Origin: Gonatopus flavifemur
Taxonomy: Eukaryota > Arthropoda > Insecta > Hymenoptera > Dryinidae
NCBI GenBank assembly: GCA_018340375.1
Contig: JAFFJZ010000003.1
Location: 19,220,001 to 19,284,000 of the forward strand
Length of the DNA stretch: 64,000 nt
Direction: 5' to 3'
Position 1 is the first letter of the stretch, and each line of letters begins with the position of its first letter. Positions 37,646-47,879 of this stretch are shown here, in pieces. The notes under the pieces were generated by a model, which did no database searches, was not told the origin of the DNA, and worked only from the letters and a program-made list of their open reading frames with translations. Both the position numbers and the translations under genes were made by a program.

Positions 37646-37875
37646 CCCTGGCGAAAAAATTTAGTTGAATTTCGTTCACTTTTGGCACAGAAATATTTCA
37701 ATAAAATTCAATAGAAAACATCATCAAATTTCAACGAACTCGAATGAGAGTCAACAGATTTCACCAAAAGTTATTGAATTTTCTAGACTTTGAATTCAGT
37801 TGGATTTTGCTAATTTTCAGTGAAAACCGAATGTGCCAAAAATGAACGAAATTCAACGAAACTTTTTCACCAGGA
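37646..37875. mobile_element. MITE of CCCTGG(T/C)GAAAA family, 2-bp duplication
   Basis: The left end CCCTGGCGAAAAAATTTAGT and right end ACGAAACTTTTTCACCAGGA are inverses. The similarity extends about 44 bp inward (GTTCACTTTTGGCACA and its mirror). AT borders both sides (37644-37645 and 37876-37877). The same family occurs at 58369-58700. Confidence 0.75.
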
Positions 37876-37879
37876 ATAT

Positions 37880-39960
37880 TATGTTATAATTGAAATTATA
37901 ATTCTTTCATATGAACGATATCTTATATTTTAAAACACGTATTATTTTTTTTTCTTCTTCATTTCATTACTCGACAATTAGTTACCCATATTCCAAATTT
38001 CTCAAATAAAAAAGCACTAAAAATAATATTCATTTGAAAAGATTATGGCGACACGGAAAAAATTTGCGATGCATTTTAAAACAGTAACAATTTTTATTAC
38101 CATTCAAAAAAAGTTGTGCTAACAATATCACAATTTATTTTTTTGCATGCCGTACTTCGGCAAGCCATACTGAAAAACTTCATTTCCAATAACAGTATCT
38201 ACGCATCAATCCTGTATTTACTTGCATTAAAATCATCGACGTTTTTTCTTATTTCATCGATTTTCACTTGAATTGCAATTTGTTTCTTTTTTTTTTCATT
38301 AATTGAAGAAAAGAAATGAGAACCTAATTACATAATCATACCAAACACATTACGCGAAGGAGAAAAAAAAACAACTATCAGTGATGTAATCCATTCCAAC
38401 CATGTTTTTCACGAGGGCGCTTTTCCACATTGTTGATCTCAGACCACGATGTTTGGTATGTGATCCAGAATCAATGCAGACGTATTTCAAATATTTTCCT
38501 TCACTTTATAACGAAACCTCGAATATCGGAAAAACCTTCCCCACGCAGGATTAAAAAAAATTCAATTTACTTACCGCGTTTCCTTTGGTATCGAACAAAT
38601 TTATTAAAATTATGCTGAGAAATTGAATTTCACGGAAAACCGAAGCGTAACTTTTTTCGACTGCATCGGTGCGTTATTCTCACTGATCCCGTTAGAATTT
38701 CGATGGAAAAGTCAAATACCACCGATGACTGCATCTATTTGTATCTTTGTCTTCCTCTAGAACAGCTTATGCCATCTCAAGGCCTCCCTATACCGAATTT
38801 CACTTGAGGATCCTGCAACTGTGGGTGGTTTCAGTTTTCCACCAATTAGAATCTTTGGTTTTGAACACTAACTTACTTGGGGAGTATGAAAAACTTTTAA
38901 ATTCAATTCAATAAAATGAGATCGATAATATTGAAAGTCCTTATTCTAATTGTTAAAGAATATTTCTGTGCACAATATTTGTGAAAACCACGCATTTCAT
39001 GATTGAAATTCACAAATGACGTGTATACCTAAGATCAATTTTCTCTGATGGTTGGGAAAATATCGGTTTGGCATCCCCTCTTCTCTGAAGAGTAACCCAA
39101 ACCAGGTAGGAAAAAATCTTGGAACAACTCGAAAAGCATTTCACCAACAAATACGTTACGAATCTGTTACCATGAATAGCGAATACATGCAAAATCTTAC
39201 GATAACTTTCATTTTTATGCTGCTAAAAGACCGTAGGAAAATATTTCTATTATATTTTATTTTCATTTGTGGATGACCGTAAAACATTCGAATGAAATAT
39301 ATACGACAGATTTATGCGAGGGAAATTATGTAAATTCAATAATATTCATAGTTTGAAGAGAAAAAACTATAGCTCGAGAGAGTTTTTTCATGTTGCGATG
39401 TCCAAATTTGAGCGCTCCCACATAAATTCGAACTAGAAACGCATGATTGCTCGAGGTATAAAAACTGCAACTAGGTAGCAACATTTGTAACTCTGGTAAG
39501 ACACTAAGGTGAAAATACGGATGAGCGATATCGATATTATCGATACTTTTGCATAGAATATAAAATAAAGTTTCTATGAAAGTTCGATAAAAATGTGTAG
39601 AAACTGGATATACATTTTATAGAAATATATCGAAATGGATAAACATTGCCCATTCCAAGTTCAAAAGCAAGTGAAGAACTCATTATTGGGATTTCTGTGA
39701 CATGTTCTTGACTACAATATTGGAAATTTCTGCATGAATTTTGTGTTGTGATTCAACACCTATTTATTGTCTCATATACAACGCAAAGAACATCATTTCT
39801 TTTGTCAAAGAAACTTGTTTTGAATTGAAAAGACTAATCTTTCTTGATGGAAATAAAATATAGATTTTCATAAGATATCGATGAAAATTTCATAGATTTT
39901 CTATGAAAAAGGATTAATCCTCCAGTGAAGAAATGAAACAAAATTTCGATAGAATACGTA
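37880..39960. other. Gene-poor stretch
   Basis: AT-rich. Worn copies of the TAGTG/ATCGATA palindromic family are at about 39527-39650. No exon is supported. Confidence 0.4.
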
Positions 39961-39971
39961 AAGTTTTAAAT

Positions 39972-40096
39972 TGGTGATCGGAGATATTTAACAGTACCAA
40001 TAATTTCATACAACTCGCATAAAATTGCGATCGTCATTCTATAAAATCCAATGTAAACTCGACAAATCTGCTATGAAAAGATATCGTCCACACTAG
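39972..40096. mobile_element. Degenerate TAGTG-family MITE
   Basis: Starts TGGTGATCGGAGATATTT and ends AGATATCGTCCACACTA, an approximate inverse pair matching the element at 15950. No clean duplication remains. Confidence 0.45.
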
Positions 40097-40255
40097 TGGG
40101 AGGAGTAACAATTTCTCTCACGCTAACGTCATCGGTCGCGGAAACAATTATTTCAGACCTCTCCCAACGGATCCCCTGAATTGTATTTCCCGTGCGACTA
40201 TTGTAGAAAATAAATTACTCAAGTTTTCTAACAAGTATTAAATAAGTCTCAAGGT

Positions 40256-40399
40256 TAGTGATGCCGGTTCTTGAACAGAATCGATTCTTTTTTTATAGAA
40301 AAAAATATTTAGTTCATATAGATTTGTATAAAATGTCGATAAAAATTCAATATAACCTGTATAAAAAAGAATCGATTCTCTTAAGAACCTACATCACTG
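40256..40399. mobile_element. hAT-like MITE (TAGTG family), exact 8-bp duplication
   Basis: The ends TAGTGATG...CATCACTG and inner arms AGAATCGATTCTTTTTTTAT / ATAAAAAAGAATCGATTCT are inverse. Exact direct repeats CTCAAGGT occur at 40248-40255 and 40400-40407. Length 144 bp, non-coding. Confidence 0.88.
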
Positions 40400-40457
40400 C
40401 TCAAGGTATATGAGACATTTTTTTAAAATCATTCGTTGTGAAATGGAAAGTTGTCAC

Positions 40458-40646
40458 ATTAAGCTGGAACTGGCAGCCGTGAAGCTAGCAGCCGATTGTT
40501 ATAACTTTTTACACGAAATTTTTATTTAGGATTTAAGCATCTGAAACATTTGGTGGACCGTTGCTCAATTGATGTCAGATATGAAAAAAAGCTTCAATAA
40601 TGTTTAATCAGAAGTTGAAACAATCGGCTGCTAGTTTCAGCTTCAC
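40458..40646. mobile_element. Mutator-like MITE, copy 2, exact 9-bp duplication
   Basis: A 189-bp element with inverted ends (AAGCTGGAACTGGCAGCC at the left; AGTTTCAGCTTCAC at the right) and inner GCTAGCAGCCGATTGTT mirrored by AACAATCGGCTGCTAG. Exact 9-bp repeats AGTTGTCAC lie at 40449-40457 and 40647-40655. Same family as 18046-18248. Confidence 0.78.
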
Positions 40647-40659
40647 AGTTGTCACACGC

Positions 40660-42470
40660 GCTGTAATGTGACTGCTGCAATGAGAAACGTCATTTCAATG
40701 ACAAACGCTATTCCAGCACTTGTAAAAATTGTTGGGAAACAAGAATCCAACAATTTTTGTGAAATTTATGATATTTCAATGAATTTATGTATCAATGAAA
40801 CGTCGAAAATTAATACAATGACGAATATACAAATTTTAAGGATTATATATAATTTTTATGAAATTATATAGAATTTATACATAAATTATATATCAGTTAT
40901 ATACCATTTTCAAAATTTGTTCATTGCCTCCTATCAATTTGCTTCAATTTTTCACTTTTTTTCAGTATTTCAGAACAAAATTCATCAAAAGAGGTGAGAA
41001 TTGTATCGAAGGCGGATTTTTATTCATGATTGCATCAAAGTTCCCCCATGTGTGTTGGGTGGAAAAGTGAAAAGATAATGTTAGTTGCTTATGATTTATC
41101 ATAATGTCTACATATAAACGCCAGTCAATCAAAATGAAAGATCCCACAATAGTGATTGGCGGTATTTAACGATATCGATGATTTTATGAAATTCACTATA
41201 AACTTTGCCCATTCTACTGTGTCAATACGAGTTTCAAACTTCATAAAGCATGAACAAGACTGAGATAAGTGAAATTGAACAACAATCGAAAAGTTTAAAT
41301 AGAAAAAAAACATTGTTTGAGAATTCGCTGGTTCGATTCAGACTTCAAGGACATTTTTCAGCATCAAAAGCAAGAGTGCCGCTGAGGGACAATTTCAACT
41401 CGAATTCAGAGTTTGAAGTATGAATTATTTTTACAAACATTAAATTTTGAATATCTCTGATCGATTATAGCGAATACGGAATCAATTATAGCGGTTGAAG
41501 GGCGGGGTAAGGTTACCGATACAGCCCAACAGTTCCAGAAGAATTCATAGAGAAAAAAGGCATGTTTTCAAGATTTTTTGCTGGCAATAACAATGCAACA
41601 TTTGAACAATATTTTCTCAAAGTTTCATTGCAAAATATTGAAAATTGAGCAAGTGACAGTAAATCTTTGGAAGCGCCTCAGAAAAATGTTCGCGTACAGC
41701 ACACGAGTTCCCGCAAAGAATTCCCGTTACGCTAATCAATGTGTATTCATTATGAATGTTTTGAAGTTAATGTTCAGATAGAAGTCAAAATGAATTGTCC
41801 GGGCATTCAATACGTCTTCATTCTAAATTCATTATTTGTCGCATAACGGAAACTATTGAAGAAATCTTTGAGAAAGCTTTATCAATTCAAATTGATCTTT
41901 TGTGCTAGCTAGGTTGCTTTGCGGTGTCCATCATAAATCGCAACAGAATTCGATTTTTTAATTTTTCTTACCACTTTGACGTAAAAAAACTGATTCTCGC
42001 TAAAAAAAAATCAGCTAATCTGTTGTTGTAAAATTAATAATTAATCAAGAAAAAATTCTCGACAATATCTGGGAAATTATGTGAAGAAGTACTGTGCAAA
42101 ATTTCAAAACGATTGGTCCAGTAGATTTTGAGTTATGGTGTACACGGCAAAACAACTTGTTTTCGAAGCACCTCCGGAGATTCACCGTCACTCGCTCCAA
42201 TTTATTTCTTTGTCAGCTCCTTACACCAAAGCTATCCGAAATTATCATTTCTAAAACTAGTTCCCACTAAATCATCCTATTGAAAATAGCTAGTGGAACT
42301 GTATTAAATTCAGAGAAATATAAGTCCCTCTGCGAAGCGTGAAACCGTGATATACCGGGATTCACCTATATAACTCATTCGATTTTGGATCCGATTTCAC
42401 CCGGATTCTATCTGGCACATCTTTCGAAAGATGGTTCCGTATATGGATCTATCCACATGGAAAAAAGAGG
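40660..42470. other. Gene-poor stretch with repeat fragments
   Basis: Includes an AATTATATATAATT-type palindrome (40845-40905) and a left-end fragment of the TAGTG family at about 41149-41210. No supported exon. Confidence 0.4.
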
Positions 42471-43625
42471 GTACTAGAGGTGGGCGATCTTGACAGACTT
42501 GATTCTTTTTTATAAAGAAAAAAAATGATTGACTTTTTATCGATTTATATAGATTCTTCACCGAAATTCGATACAAATTTTATAAAAAATCATTGATTCT
42601 GTCAAGATCGGCCATCAGTAGAGAGAACTGAAAGTTTCACAGGGAGAGGAGCGGCAGCGCTTCCTCCAACTATCCCAGCAAACACGACTGCAGGCGTTTC
42701 AGAGGGCCAGTAACGGCTCTTCTCCGACATTGCAGGGACATCAGTGGCCCATAAAAATGCCAGTAATCATTGTTTGTTGGAATGTACAGCCGCTTTGTCA
42801 TTCAGGGCAAGTTACGAGCCCCTGTTTGAAAGCGGGGTTCAGTAAATCGAACAACCCGATGGTTCAGGGCGTACACTGTATATTTAGCTTTGGCCATTTT
42901 GTTGACAATTGTTTTCAGTGCTTCATTTACACTCAAAATACGCGACTTTTGGCTGCGTCGTAGATTCAGTCATGACACGATTTGAATTTAAGACTTCCTT
43001 TTTACCGTGTGCGTTTGATCACGAAGTGCTTTCTATCGAGTAGCTTATTAACCTACCATTTTTTCTGCGTGGGGACTGCGAAGCGTGAAATGGACATGTA
43101 TCCGGATTCATTCGGAAATTATACAGAATAAGTCACTGACATTGATCTATAAAAGATGATTGGTAATCAATCTGGGTTTATGCGGGTTCTATGCAACAAT
43201 GAGAAAACAAATTACAGCTAAAAATGAGCCCAAATACACTTTGCAGTCATAGTAGCCATATTTCCACTATAAAAACTACAAAAATGTACTTGGGCTCGTC
43301 TCCAGCTGCAGTTTTTTCTGATTGTCCATTCGGGAACCGACCGGGTACTCCAAAGCATAAAGTAGAAATTGATTTGAAATTGATGTGGATTGGTACTCAA
43401 TTTAGATTTATGCAGGTTCTATCTGACAAAATTTTCAATACGATACGTTTTGCGTACATTTGCATCCGAATGCTCTTCGGGGACTGCGAAGCTTGAAACG
43501 GACTTATATCCGGAATCTACTAGGACTTAACACGGCAATGAATCAATAAAATCGATTTATAACTGACGATTGGTACTAAAAGCAGATCTGTCTGGGTTCT
43601 GTCCGGCAAAATTCCGGGTGACAAA
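42310..43625 (+). repeat. Diverged tandem repeat units
   Basis: The word CTGCGAAGC(G/T)TGAAA recurs at about 42333, 43076 and 43482. Each copy is followed by TATCCGGATTC-like sequence and then by GGTA(C/A)T...GGTTCTAT...CAAAATT words. The last two copies are about 410 bp apart, consistent with an old tandem duplication. Frames in the units are not conserved. Confidence 0.45.
42475..42620. mobile_element. TAGTG-family MITE, diverged
   Basis: The inverted ends GGGCGATCTTGACAGA and TCTGTCAAGATCGGCC frame the typical TTTTATA/ATCGATT core. The flanking octamers GAGGGTAC and GAGAGAAC match at 6 of 8 positions. Confidence 0.65.
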
Positions 43626-43629
43626 AATC

Positions 43630-44085
43630 CGGACATGGCGAAACATAAATTGGGCGTGGAGTTCTACAATAATCAGTCGCTAGATTCATTTAGAACTGAG
43701 CACTGTAACTGCTTTTTCGTAATCTTATACAGATCTGCTGATGTAACAAAGACTTGGTTCTTCGCTCGCAGGATCCTGGCTCAGCGAGCTTTCAGCAATT
43801 TAATAATTGTAAGTTGGTCCTCATTGCTGATAGTTACAATGACTCCCGGTACCGAGTGAAAAATTCCGTGTTACTTGCAATGTGAAGAGCGTTGAATTTC
43901 AGAACACGTCTTAAGCACGTTTCGCATCAACGCATCATACCCTTCTCTTCCAACAGCTAAGACACAGAGTTGCTATGTTCAAAGAATCCATCTCCGATGG
44001 TTCATCATGATACTAACTTCTCGTTTATTGACTTTTGCATTGATAAGTGAAATGTTTATGGTGTGGTTATGGATAAATTAGTTTA
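43630..44085. other. Upstream region of Hs2st
   Basis: Presumed promoter/5' UTR of the sulfotransferase gene. I see no distinct TATA box or CpG cluster. Confidence 0.35.
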
Positions 44086-44089
44086 AAAA

Positions 44090-45735
44090 ATGATGTTTAG
44101 GAATTTTCCTTTTCAATGGGCTTTGGTGTTTATATTCATTTTCACAACTTTCTACTTGAAAATAAAGATAACTTATTTAGAAGAGAACTACAAATTACTG
44201 TGTATGTATTCAAATTATTCAATCTTCTTGATTATTTATCAAAACACAATAAATAAATACATACAAAGACTGGAATAATTTAATGTAAAAAATTGTAATA
44301 TTCATAGATGATATTGTGGAACGTAAACAATCATCGGCAATCAAAAATGATATTAAATCTGAAGAACGAATTCATAAGGCATCCAATTTTGAGGATACTG
44401 TTATTATATACAACAGGGTACCAAAAACTGCCTCTACAAGTTTCGTAGGTTTAGTTTATGACTTGTGCAAACAGAATAAATACCATGTTTTGCACATTAA
44501 TGTAACCAATAACATGCACACGCTTACACTTCCCAATCAGGTATTTTGAATTATCGATTGTTCTTTATTTAATTCCTCCGTTCAATTGTGATTACAAATT
44601 TAACTATGTATATTTTTTTTCCAGGTCCAATTTGCAAATAATATATCACAATGGGAAGATATGAAACCAGCATTCTATCACGGCCATATGGCATTTTTAA
44701 ATTTTCAAAAGTGATTATTTTTTCATGTTTCATTCAAATTCTTTTTTCACTTTGCATCAGTGACGTACGATATTTGACGAGATCGATATTTTTTATATAA
44801 AATTTGTCGAATTTAAATTGAATTTTATAAAAAATATCGTCTATCGCTACCCTGCATTGTGTTAAGATTGTTCATAAAAATTCAATGGAATGTATCGTTT
44901 CAGATTTGGTATGCAAAAAACACCTTTATATGTAAATTTGTTAAGAAAGCCTCTAGATAGATTTGTATCTTATTATTATTTTTTACGTTACGGCGATGAC
45001 TTCAGGCCACATCTCATAAGAAAGAAACACGGTGACACAAAGGTTGGTAACAATACAGATTTTGACAATAATTTTCAAGTTCGAGATATTCCTTTGTCAT
45101 CCGGTATGTATTCACGGAATAAGAATGAAAGTATGTTTAGACTTTTGACGAATGTGTCAACCTTGGCCAACCTGACTGTGATCCTAGCAATATGTGGCTT
45201 CAAATTCCCTTTTTGTGCGGTCACGATCCCGCATGTTGGTAAGTTGAAACTGTACGAATAACCAACCGTGATTATTTAATAACGCGATAATTGTTTCTTC
45301 TAGGGAAATTGGAAACTCATGGGCGCTCGAAGAAGCGAAACGTAACTTACAGAAACATTACCTCTTAGTAGGTGTAACGGAAGAATTAACAGAGTTTGTT
45401 CAAGTTCTTCAAACTGTACTTCCACGATTTTTCAAAGGCGCTTACGACTACTTTATACACCGTAAGATTATTAAAATGATTAATAGTCTCTAAACAAAAC
45501 AGAAATAACACGATTATTTTCAGATAATAAATCTCATTTGAGACAAACAACTCAAAAATTGAACCCATTACCCAAAACTGTGGAGAAAATAAAACAATCC
45601 GTCGTATGGAAAATGGAGAATGAATTGTACAACTTTGCGCAGAGTCATTTCCATGCGGTTAAAAAAAGACTCGTCAATGCTTCTCCGCAAGATACGAATC
45701 AACGTTTTATGTATGAAAAAATACGTCCAAAATAA
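44090..45735 (+). CDS. Hs2st: Heparan sulfate 2-O-sulfotransferase
   Basis: Seven coding exons: 44090-44201, 44308-44540, 44625-44710, 44904-45042, 45141-45238, 45304-45461, 45524-45735. All have GT-AG borders and give 345 residues, close to the usual about 350. It is a type II Golgi protein: a short cytosolic tail, a signal-anchor (about residues 8-28, [15 protein letters not shown]), then a luminal domain. The PAPS 5'-phosphosulfate loop is [10 protein letters not shown] (74-83), the HGHMAF motif with the catalytic-region histidines is at 134-139, and the 3'-phosphate motif [19 protein letters not shown] lies in exon 4. [17 protein letters not shown] and the terminus FMYEKIRPK complete the family signature. 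The enzyme transfers sulfate to the 2-O position of iduronate in heparan sulfate, affecting FGF and Wnt signalling. The exon-5 acceptor (TATGTTTAG at 45140) was chosen because it restores the conserved KxxxTFDECV join. Confidence 0.96.
44758..44849. mobile_element. TAGTG-family MITE inside Hs2st intron 3
   Basis: A 92-bp palindromic insert (left CAGTGACGTACGATATTT, right AAATATCGTCTATCGCTA) with the family core TTTATATAAAATTTGTCGA. The flanking octamers CTTTGCAT and CCCTGCAT match at 6 of 8 positions. It makes up about half of a 193-bp intron. Confidence 0.65.
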
Positions 45736-45736
45736 A
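45731..45736 (+). terminator. Poly(A) signal of Hs2st overlapping its stop codon
   Basis: AATAAA lies across the TAA stop (45733-45735). A second weaker ATAAAT follows at about 45751. The 3' UTR must be very short. Confidence 0.5.
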
Positions 45737-45771
45737 ATTACATTCTTTTTATAAATCCTAATTCAAAATAA

Positions 45772-45777
45772 TTTATT
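45772..45777 (-). terminator. Poly(A) signal of NTMT1
   Basis: The minus-strand AATAAA is 10 bp beyond the NTMT1 stop. With the opposing Hs2st signal 36 bp away, the two transcripts probably overlap at their 3' ends. Confidence 0.5.
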
Positions 45778-45786
45778 TGATACTTG

Positions 45787-46732
45787 TTATCCATTCGACA
45801 GTCCAGGACAATCTTTGGCAGGTTTGAGAGCAAACATGTGAACAGGATACAATCCCTGAGGGAATTTATTTTGCTGCTCTTCTCTAATGCAAATTAAATC
45901 AGCCTTGTCGAATACCTGTTTGAAATTATCAATTGAGCGTGTTACGGAAGAATCTTCTATGTCAACTTCCACCTTATTGGAACTGGTCACATTTTCTTTC
46001 ACAATTAATACACCGTTATCTCTTAGACCTGACCTGTATGGAAAAAAAATCATATATTGCGTATGAAAATAATCAATTGAAACAAGTCTTTACTTACGAG
46101 CATTTTTTGAAAAATTTCACCAGGTCGTTGTCAGATAAATATCCTAATACCCACTGACACCAAATGATATCATACTTTTTGGGAGTAGGACAAAAGTTTT
46201 GTAATCCTTGAGAAAATCATTGAACGATACAATATTAGAGAACGATACTTATTAGATTTTAATAAAATATAAATGTGTATGTACCTATTGGATAGAAGTC
46301 ACCTATTTTGGAAGAATAAGTTGCTAAATTCTCTTTGGCGGTTTCCAAGAATTTTGGATTTTGTTCAACCAAATCAACGTGTTTGAAGTTCTTTATTAAC
46401 AAATTTTTTGTTATACGTCCAATACCAGCACCACAATCCAGAGCATAAGTTCGCAAAGGTGGAGATTGAAGCTGTTAATCATCAATTATAAACAAAATAA
46501 GTTATTTGGGTTCAAGGGGTACGAATGCAGGGTGTGAACTCAAATGAAATACCTCGAAAACTTTTCTAAGAAAAAACGCAGAACCTTTGATGTCAATATG
46601 CGAAATGAATCCAAAACCACCTAGCATGCCATTTATCGTAGCAGGAATACGATCCCAATATTTTGCGGATGCTATGTAATTTTCATTCTCTTCTGAATTA
46701 GATTCATTCGAGCGAGCTTCTTCTTCTTCCAT
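45787..46732 (-). CDS. Ntmt1: N-terminal Xaa-Pro-Lys N-methyltransferase 1 (METTL11A family)
   Basis: Four exons: 46732-46553, 46471-46285, 46206-46098 and 46033-45787, all GT-AG, giving 240 residues (vertebrate NTMT1 is about 223). The extra length is an acidic N-terminal stretch (MEEEEARSNESNSEENE). Family motifs in order: YWDRIPATINGMLGGFGFIS (substrate-side N-terminal helices), the SAM-binding motif I ALDCGAGIGRITK at residues 70-82, YDIIWCQWVLGYLSD (motif with the D and W that contact the substrate amine), then VLIVKENV and DSSVTRS. The enzyme methylates the free alpha-amine of proteins starting X-Pro-Lys after Met removal (for example RCC1 and ribosomal proteins). The start is the only upstream ATG in frame. 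It is convergent with Hs2st, with 51 bp between stops. Confidence 0.96.
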
Positions 46733-46739
46733 TGTCGAT

Positions 46740-47011
46740 TTTCAATCCACAACTTTCCAATGAAATGTCACCAAATCGGAAGGAAGAAAGGTTGGAGAAG
46801 GTCAATAGGTTCGTTTGAATTTCTGTGATTTCATAGATTATTGTGCTAATTGCTCACTAGAAATTGTTCATCTATGAAATAAATATTGATACAGCACGTG
46901 TGAGTTTCATTTTACTCATGCAATCATGATTTATGTTCTAATGGAAATAATCATCAACAGTTTACGAGATTTATACCCCTCACCACGTGTGTACATGGTT
47001 TTAATAATATA
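46740..47011. other. NTMT1 upstream region
   Basis: Presumed promoter of NTMT1 and possibly of a divergent plus-strand transcript. Nothing coding recognised. Confidence 0.35.
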
Positions 47012-47125
47012 ACTGTGCTGTTTGTTGACTACATCTACATACCGACTTACCGTGTTGCCAGATGTCATTGCTGGATTGCTTCTGCAAGATCAGCTGTCGG
47101 TGACAGTTGAGCAGCAACATGGGGT

Positions 47126-47227
47126 GTGGATGGTGCTGCCGTCTATATAACAAGGGAAATTCTACCAACATCGATCGTGCAGCAGCAAACACATACAAAA
47201 ACTATGAATACAGATATCGCAATCCAG
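47126..47227 (+). CDS. Candidate first exon, divergent from NTMT1
   Basis: A frame open from 47012 carries ATGs at 47126 and 47204 and ends at a strong donor CAG|GTATGT (47228). From 47126 it would give 34 codons, ending TKTMNTDIAIQ in phase 0. Local base composition is less AT-rich than surrounding DNA. No following exon could be found in the window and I recognise no family, so this is a weak call that may instead be 5' UTR. Confidence 0.2.
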
Positions 47228-47559
47228 GTATGTACATACGAAAAGAACAATGCCCATAGAACATTTGTCCCTGGCGATTCCAAAGTGACCAATTTTTATG
47301 GTTTACTTTCGTTTATTTTTTGGTTTGGTAAACATGTGGTCGGAAAATTGTTACTCGAATGGTTTTTAACATGTGTTTAACAATGACCTATTTGTGACCG
47401 AAAACTAATGATTGCTTACAGAACAAATCTGCTACCAAAAGGTAACCAAAAAATGTGGTGCGTTTTTGGAATCTTTTTGGTATTTTTGAGGTGAAAACCC
47501 AGAAAATTACCACGAAATAACCGGAAAATCACTCAAATTCAGATTGGTTGAATTTTGGT

Positions 47560-47870
47560 TGGGTTTTGGTCAATTTTTGTTGAAAAAATGTCCCAAACGA
47601 CCAACAATTCCCACACAGCACGCAGTTCTTGAAGATATCTAAAAGAATACTCAATTGAGAGATCTTCAAGAACGTTCTTGAAGAGTTCTTAAAGATATTT
47701 TTCAGAAGTGTTGGAAAAACATCTTGTGAAAGATTTCTAAAAGATGTCTCGATTCAAGACATCTCCAAGACGACCATGCGAGATATCTTAAAGATATCTT
47801 TGAGAAGCGTTTGAAAGATATTTTCCTGGAAGACTTTAACAAAATATGTTTAAGAAGATAGATTGTCAGC
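47560..47870. repeat. Array of AAGATATCTT/TTCTTGAAGA motifs
   Basis: Some ten imperfect palindromic motifs of the AGATATCT and CTTGAAGA type lie within about 230 bp. They resemble the block at 35950-36115. Non-coding; probably a dispersed repeat family. Confidence 0.4.
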
Positions 47871-47879
47871 AGGTTTAGG

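Noticed and set aside
45043..45140. Continuous open frame through Hs2st between exons 4 and 5
   Set aside because: Reading through gives a sequence unlike the family, while removing 45043-45140 restores the conserved TFDEC segment in the correct frame, so this is an intron.
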